This document shows positions 5,734 to 9,333 of a stretch of 9,333 nucleotides of DNA, piece after piece. Position 1 is the first letter of the stretch. The number at the start of each line of letters is the position of its first letter. The notes beneath the pieces are model-generated. The model worked only from the letters and a program-made list of their open reading frames with translations, ran no database searches and had not been told where the DNA came from. Position numbers and translations under genes: made by a program. This DNA comes from Vicingus sp036171675 (GTDB lineage Bacteria; Bacteroidota; Bacteroidia; Flavobacteriales_E; Vicingaceae): contig JAVHRO010000128.1 of the NCBI GenBank assembly GCA_036171675.1, positions 1 to 9,333 of the forward strand, in the 5' to 3' direction.

Positions 5734-7512
5734 TTGGTTTTAAAAAAAAATAACGAAAAACAACCCGTTGAGGTAAGTCTTAAACAGGATATAGTATCGT
5801 TAATTTCACATTCAGCATCAATTCTTGATAGAGATGTAAAAAAAGCCATTGAATTTGCCGAGCAGGCTAAAGAAATTGCTCAAGAACATTTTTTTACCAA
5901 AGAACTTGCCGATAGCTTAAAACAACTTTCTCTCTGTTACGCATATTTTTCTGATTACGGCAGGGTTATGAGAACTTCATTAGAAGCCATGGATTTGTAT
6001 AAAATCTGTAACGATTTTGGTGGAGAAGCAGATTGTTTAAATGCCTTAGGAGGGGTGTATAATTTCTTGCAAGATTATAACAAGCGATTGGAGTGCAATT
6101 TAAAATGTTTGGAGCTTCGTAAAAAAATAAATGATGAAACTGCTCAAATAAGCACCTATAACAATATTGGTGATACCTATACGGTAATGCAAGATTATAA
6201 CAACGCATTAACGTATTTTAATATTTGTTTAACATTTAATTTATCGGATAGGCTAAAAGCCATCGTTTATTACAATATTGGTGAAGTACATTATTTTAAA
6301 AAGGATTATGCTACTGCACAAAAATTCATTCAACAAGGATTGGAATATGGCGTAAAAACTGATTATTGGCAAATAATTATTGCGGCTTATCAAATGCAAG
6401 CTAATATTTTATTATTGGATAAAAAATTTAATGAAGCCATTACGGTGTTGGAAAAGGCGTTCGAAATTTCAACAATAAAAAAATCGAAAGAAGACCAATT
6501 TCCGCTCTATGATTTATTTTCTAAAGCGTATTCAGGGCTGAAAGATTTTAAAAAAGCCTTTCAAAATCTTGAAAAACACAATCAGTTAAAAAATGAATTG
6601 ATTAGTTTAAACAATGCTCAAAAACTTAAAAAAATTGAGTTTGAACATCAATTCAAAAAAATAAATACTGAAACCGACGAAATAAAGAAGAAGAATACCC
6701 AAATTGTTGCAGCCTTTAACAAAATTGAAATTCAACGTAACGAAATTGAAAGTAAAAATGTTGCCATTACCGACAGCATTCATTATGCAAAACGCATTCA
6801 ATTTGCCATTTTGCCTTCCGATGAAAAGATGAGTAAATTATTACCCAATAGTTTTGTTTTTTACCAGCCTAAAGATATTGTTAGTGGAGATTTTTATTGG
6901 ATAGAAAAAGTACACGACGAAATTGTCTTTTCGGTTATTGATTGCACGGGACATGGTGTTCCTGGCGCTTTTGTAAGTTTAATAGCATTTAACATGTTAA
7001 ACAAAGTAGTTTTAGAAAATGAGCTAACAAAACCGTCAGAAATATTATCCAATATGGATATCTTGATGCAGAGGGTATTTGTAAATTCTTCTGAAAAAAT
7101 AAGGGATGGGGTGGACATGGGAATTTGCTCTTTTAACCTTAACACAAAGGAGCTAAATTTTGCAGGTGCTTTTCACTCACTTTTTATTTGTAATAATGGA
7201 GTCGTTAATGAAATAAAGGGAAATCGTGAATCAATTGGTTTTTCTATTTACGAGAATAAAAAAGAATTCATAAATCATAAAGTTGATATAAAAAAAGGAG
7301 ATACCATTTATTTGAGTACGGATGGTTTGCCCGATCAATTTGGAGGCATAAAAGGAAAAAAACTAAAATGGAAAGGTGTTAAAGCGCAATTTTTATTATG
7401 GCATCAGCAACCTATTATCCAACAAAAAAAAGCAATTAAAACGTTTTTCAAAATGTGGAAAAAAGATTTGGAACAAATAGATGACGTGTGTGTATTTGGG
7501 GTTAAAATCTAA
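5734..7512 (+). CDS. TPR-coiled-coil-SpoIIE (PP2C-type) phosphatase
   Basis: A 592-residue protein with about seven tetratricopeptide-like helix pairs (about 20-291; for example 96-132, 137-168, 172-205, 211-245 and 255-291), a coiled coil (about 293-345), the Bacteroidota lead-in ITDSIHYAKRIQFAILPS, and a SpoIIE domain (about 355-592). Metal acids are present: D386 in SGDFYW, D403 in VIDCTGHG, D458/D461 in RDGVDMG, D530 in STDGLPDQFGG and D583/D584. The final DDxT motif reads DDVC, with Cys replacing Thr. Many relatives have a signal peptide and a transmembrane helix between TPR and output; neither is seen here, so the protein is probably cytosolic with TPRs binding a partner. The start is TTG: an in-frame stop lies at 5725-5727 and the next in-frame ATG is inside the TPRs. 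The stop overlaps the convergent lpxD stop. The substrate is unknown. Confidence 0.92.
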   Translation: MVLKKNNEKQPVEVSLKQDIVSLISHSASILDRDVKKAIEFAEQAKEIAQEHFFTKELADSLKQLSLCYAYFSDYGRVMRTSLEAMDLYKICNDFGGEADCLNALGGVYNFLQDYNKRLECNLKCLELRKKINDETAQISTYNNIGDTYTVMQDYNNALTYFNICLTFNLSDRLKAIVYYNIGEVHYFKKDYATAQKFIQQGLEYGVKTDYWQIIIAAYQMQANILLLDKKFNEAITVLEKAFEISTIKKSKEDQFPLYDLFSKAYSGLKDFKKAFQNLEKHNQLKNELISLNNAQKLKKIEFEHQFKKINTETDEIKKKNTQIVAAFNKIEIQRNEIESKNVAITDSIHYAKRIQFAILPSDEKMSKLLPNSFVFYQPKDIVSGDFYWIEKVHDEIVFSVIDCTGHGVPGAFVSLIAFNMLNKVVLENELTKPSEILSNMDILMQRVFVNSSEKIRDGVDMGICSFNLNTKELNFAGAFHSLFICNNGVVNEIKGNRESIGFSIYENKKEFINHKVDIKKGDTIYLSTDGLPDQFGGIKGKKLKWKGVKAQFLLWHQQPIIQQKKAIKTFFKMWKKDLEQIDDVCVFGVKI

Positions 7513-8537
7513 TTTGTTTTTGTTTCCAACATTTTTTCTAGAGCATTTAATCTATCTACAATCTCGGTTAAGTTTCTAAAATGAATGTAGTTTTTTCGGT
7601 ATTTGCTTACTTCCATGGCAGGGCTGCCCATTACGGCAGTTCCTTCTTTAGTGATGCTTTTCGAAATTCCAGATTGAGCAGCAATTACGGTATGATCAGC
7701 AATGGTTAAATGCCCAACAATACCTACTTGACCACTAAACATACAATTTTTGCCGACAGTTGTTGATCCAGCAATTACATTGTGTGCAGCTAGGTAACAA
7801 TTCTCCTTTATTTCAACATTATGAGCAATATGTACCAGATTATCTAATTTTACTCCATTTCTTAATATGGTTGAGCCGATTGTGGCTCTGTCAATAGAAC
7901 AGTTTGAACCTATTTCAACATTATGTTCAATGATTACATTACCAATTTGAGGGATTTTTTTACCGCCATCTTGTAATGCAAATCTAAAACCATCGCTTCC
8001 TATAACAGTGCCAGAATGAATAATACAATCTTTACCAATTACTCCATCAGAATAGATTTTAACACCAGCAAATAACGTAGTGTTGTCGCCAATGGTAACA
8101 TTCTCGCCCACATAAACTTGAGGATAAATTTTTACATTGTTTCCAATTTTAGCATTTTCTGCTATTACAGCAAATTCGCCAACATAAATATTTTCGCCAA
8201 CGCTGGCAGATTCATTGATAAAAGCAAGTTTTGAGATTCCTGATTTAGCCAACTTTACCTGGTTATACATTTCAAGCAATTGAGCGAAAGCATTCTCTGC
8301 ATTTTTAACTCTGATAAGAGTGGGTTTAAGCTTTTCGGTAGGGTTAAAATCCTTATTTACAATTACAATAGAAGCCTGGGTAGAATAGATATACTGCGTG
8401 TACTTGGGATTGGCCAAAAATGAAATTGAGCCGATTTTACCTTCTTCAATTTTTGAAATACTGCCTACTTCAATATGTTCGTTTCCTTCAATTGTTCCGT
8501 TAAGCGCTGCTGCAATTTGTTGAGCTGAAAATTTCAT
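7509..8537 (-). CDS. lpxD: UDP-3-O-acylglucosamine N-acyltransferase LpxD
   Basis: Third enzyme of lipid A synthesis: it transfers a 3-hydroxyacyl chain from acyl carrier protein to the 2-amine of UDP-3-O-acyl-glucosamine, in the cytoplasm. At 342 residues it has the usual family length. It shows the N-terminal uridine-binding domain (about 1-100), a left-handed beta-helix of hexapeptide repeats (about 105-297; such as VGENIY, IGNNVK, IGSNCS), and a C-terminal helical tail (318-340). The motif LDNLVHIAHNVEI contains H239, matching the catalytic His of the family. GSDGFRFALQDGGKKIPQIG (180-199) is also typical. The ATG start gives MKFSAQQIAAALNG, a standard LpxD N-terminus. In many Bacteroidota lpxD is followed by lpxC/fabZ and lpxA; here its downstream neighbour is a convergent phosphatase gene, so it stands alone and could be a second copy in the genome. 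Confidence 0.96.
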   Translation of the reverse strand: MKFSAQQIAAALNGTIEGNEHIEVGSISKIEEGKIGSISFLANPKYTQYIYSTQASIVIVNKDFNPTEKLKPTLIRVKNAENAFAQLLEMYNQVKLAKSGISKLAFINESASVGENIYVGEFAVIAENAKIGNNVKIYPQVYVGENVTIGDNTTLFAGVKIYSDGVIGKDCIIHSGTVIGSDGFRFALQDGGKKIPQIGNVIIEHNVEIGSNCSIDRATIGSTILRNGVKLDNLVHIAHNVEIKENCYLAAHNVIAGSTTVGKNCMFSGQVGIVGHLTIADHTVIAAQSGISKSITKEGTAVMGSPAMEVSKYRKNYIHFRNLTEIVDRLNALEKMLETKTN

Positions 8538-8560
8538 GTGGTTTCTATTTAAAAATGAAA

Positions 8561-8568
8561 TAAAGGTA
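8561..8568 (-). promoter_or_regulatory. Candidate -7 element for lpxD
   Basis: On the - strand TACCTTTA matches TAnnTTTG except for the last base and lies 23 bp upstream of the lpxD ATG. No good -33 TTG is at proper spacing. lpxD needs its own promoter because a strong terminator separates it from the gene upstream. Confidence 0.35.
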
Positions 8569-8654
8569 AAAGGCTATTTACTATTAGTTTTAATTTTCAA
8601 TAAATGTAGTATATTTTTTTAGTTGTAGCCATGTTTTTATATACATTCAGTGGC

Positions 8655-8694
8655 TAAAAAGAAAAACCTATAAGAAATTTCTTATAGGTTTTTC
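8655..8694 (-). terminator. Strong palindromic terminator, 34-bp perfect dyad
   Basis: The arm GAAAAACCTATAAGAAA (8661-8677) is followed with no spacer by its exact reverse complement (8678-8694). On the - strand the hairpin runs into TTTTTA (8660-8655), a good intrinsic terminator. It begins 23 bp after the stop of the T9SS gene remnant and separates it from lpxD. The symmetric A/T flanks within the arms could also allow termination on the + strand. Confidence 0.8.
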
Positions 8695-8717
8695 AATAAT
8701 TAATTAGTGATATTCTA

Positions 8718-9223
8718 TTATTTAACAAAAAACTTTTGTGTAAATATTCTATCGTTGCTTTTTACACTTACAAAATAAATACCAGTGTTTAAATCTGATA
8801 TATTGTAAGATTTTATAAATACGTTGTTTGTAATTTCCACTTCTTCGATAACTACTTTTTGACCTGTAATGGAATATATTGCAACAGAAACCATATTGCT
8901 ATTAACAGCTGGTAATAAAATATTTAACACATCCGAAGAAGGATTTGGATATACATTAATATTGGTGGTATCAACGTTTAATAAATATGAAAATTCGTTA
9001 GTAGTATCCGATTCTTGATTGTGTATTTTTTTCCACACCTTAAAATTTTTAACGTTGAAGATAGAGAACGTCATCGTTTTTTTATTAAAAACGCTTTTTT
9101 ATGTAGGAATCTTTTTTATGAGGTAGGTTTTATTTTTTACTATTTCATGGAAATAGACGCTTGTTGTTTCCGCGTTAATAAGTGTAGAGCAGGAGATGAA
9201 AAGTGATAAAATGCTAATTTCAT
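8718..9223 (-). pseudogene. Disrupted gene for small T9SS-exported protein
   Basis: The intact 3' part (from ATG at 9074, 118 residues) ends in a type A T9SS sorting domain: NVYPNPSSD (40-48), YSITGQKV (67-74), GIYFVSV (98-104) and C-terminal KFFVK. Such domains send proteins across the outer membrane and need a Sec signal peptide, which this reading lacks. Upstream in the same frame, past a TAA at 9099-9101, the codons read ISILSLFISCSTLINAETTSVYFHE, a signal-peptide core. An ATG at 9223-9221 is one base out of frame with it; adding one T to the T4 run at 9211-9208 gives MKLAFLSLFISCSTLINA followed by ETTS, a textbook signal peptide. With that base restored the gene is exactly 169 codons, counting the internal TAA and final stop. 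A -7 element sits upstream. So it appears broken by one frameshift and one nonsense change, unless these are assembly errors. The roughly 70 residues between signal and sorting domain match nothing I recognise. Confidence 0.7.
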
Positions 9224-9250
9224 GATTCGTAAGTTCTAAAAAATACACAT

Positions 9251-9258
9251 CAAAATTA
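9251..9258 (-). promoter_or_regulatory. -7 element for the T9SS gene remnant
   Basis: On the - strand TAATTTTG fits TAnnTTTG exactly, 27 bp upstream of the ATG at 9223. No -33 TTG is evident. Its distance suits a short leader and supports 9223 as the ancestral start rather than the ATG at 9074. Confidence 0.4.
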
Positions 9259-9309
9259 ATACTGTTGCCGAGATTATCTAGGCTCTAGTTTAAAATAGGT
9301 ATTATTTTG

Positions 9310-9317
9310 TATATTTG
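9310..9317 (+). promoter_or_regulatory. -7 element of a gene starting at the right edge
   Basis: TATATTTG matches TAnnTTTG exactly and is followed by CGT. A poor -33 (TTA at 9290-9292) is 17 bp upstream. An ATG is only 3 bp after the element, so transcription would begin at or inside that ATG: either the mRNA is leaderless or the true start is beyond the window. It is divergent from the element at 9251-9258. Confidence 0.5.
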
Positions 9318-9320
9318 CGT

Positions 9321-9333
9321 ATGAAATTATCAG
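9321..9333 (+). CDS. Possible gene start, cut by window end
   Basis: ATG AAA TTA TCA begins directly after a strong -7-like element. Only four codons (MKLS) are visible, so the product cannot be guessed, and the real start may be downstream outside the window. Confidence 0.3.

Noticed and set aside
8626..8656. Inverted repeat TAGCCA / TGGCTA upstream of lpxD
   Set aside because: Only six bp of stem around a 19-base AT-rich loop; expected by chance and overlapping the terminator tail.
9072..9074. ATG at 9074 (- strand) as the genuine start of a 118-residue secreted protein
   Set aside because: It would give a T9SS sorting domain without any signal peptide, there is no good -7 element before it, and signal-peptide coding sequence lies upstream in the same frame.
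9015..9206. Open frame of 63 codons on the + strand
   Set aside because: It lies opposite the T9SS gene remnant, whose - strand reading has clear domain motifs; the + strand peptide has no recognisable features.
9276..9288. Two CTAG tetramers, TCTAGGCTCTAGT, in the divergent promoter region
   Set aside because: CTAG is its own reverse complement, so the apparent symmetry is trivial; too short to call a site, although CTAG is generally rare in bacteria.

Overview
The window looks like a piece of a low-GC Bacteroidota chromosome (Flavobacteriales or Cytophagales-like; the exact taxon cannot be read from the sequence). Supporting signs are the strongly AT-rich composition, TAnnTTTG-type -7 promoter elements, absence of clear Shine-Dalgarno sequences, a type IX secretion (T9SS) C-terminal sorting domain, a Bacteroidota-like LpxD, and the SpoIIE-type phosphatase lead-in 'ITDSIHYAKRIQFAILP' that is common in this phylum.

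Layout. Positions 1-7512 are a same-direction signalling block on the + strand. It holds (1) the C-terminal ~813 residues of a multi-PAS histidine kinase cut by the window start; (2) one base later, a REC-LytTR response regulator; (3) after a 108-bp regulatory gap, a REC-SpoIIE (PP2C-type) phosphatase; (4) 45 bp later, a REC protein whose output is a HisKA_3/HATPase kinase; (5) after a weak terminator, a TPR-coiled-coil-SpoIIE phosphatase. Positions 7509-8537 (- strand) encode LpxD, convergent with the block and sharing four bases with its last gene. Positions 8655-8694 hold a perfect 34-bp palindromic terminator. Positions 8718-9223 (- strand) hold a disrupted gene for a small T9SS-exported protein. 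A divergent promoter region follows, and at the right edge a new + strand gene may begin at 9321.

How the genes may work together. Three consecutive proteins carry closely related receiver domains joined to three different outputs: DNA binding, Ser/Thr dephosphorylation and histidine phosphorylation. The multi-PAS kinase is directly upstream and has no receiver of its own. The simplest inference is a branched relay in which one sensor controls transcription, a partner-switch-type phosphatase and a second kinase, with a second phosphatase of the same family, gated by TPRs, next door. The domains and gene order are seen in the sequence; the phosphate flow, the phosphatase substrates and the second kinase's partner are not shown, and no STAS antagonist, anti-sigma kinase or NarL-type regulator lies in the window.

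The right part (LpxD, T9SS remnant) is unrelated housekeeping or accessory sequence. No tRNA, rRNA, CRISPR array or insertion sequence was seen.
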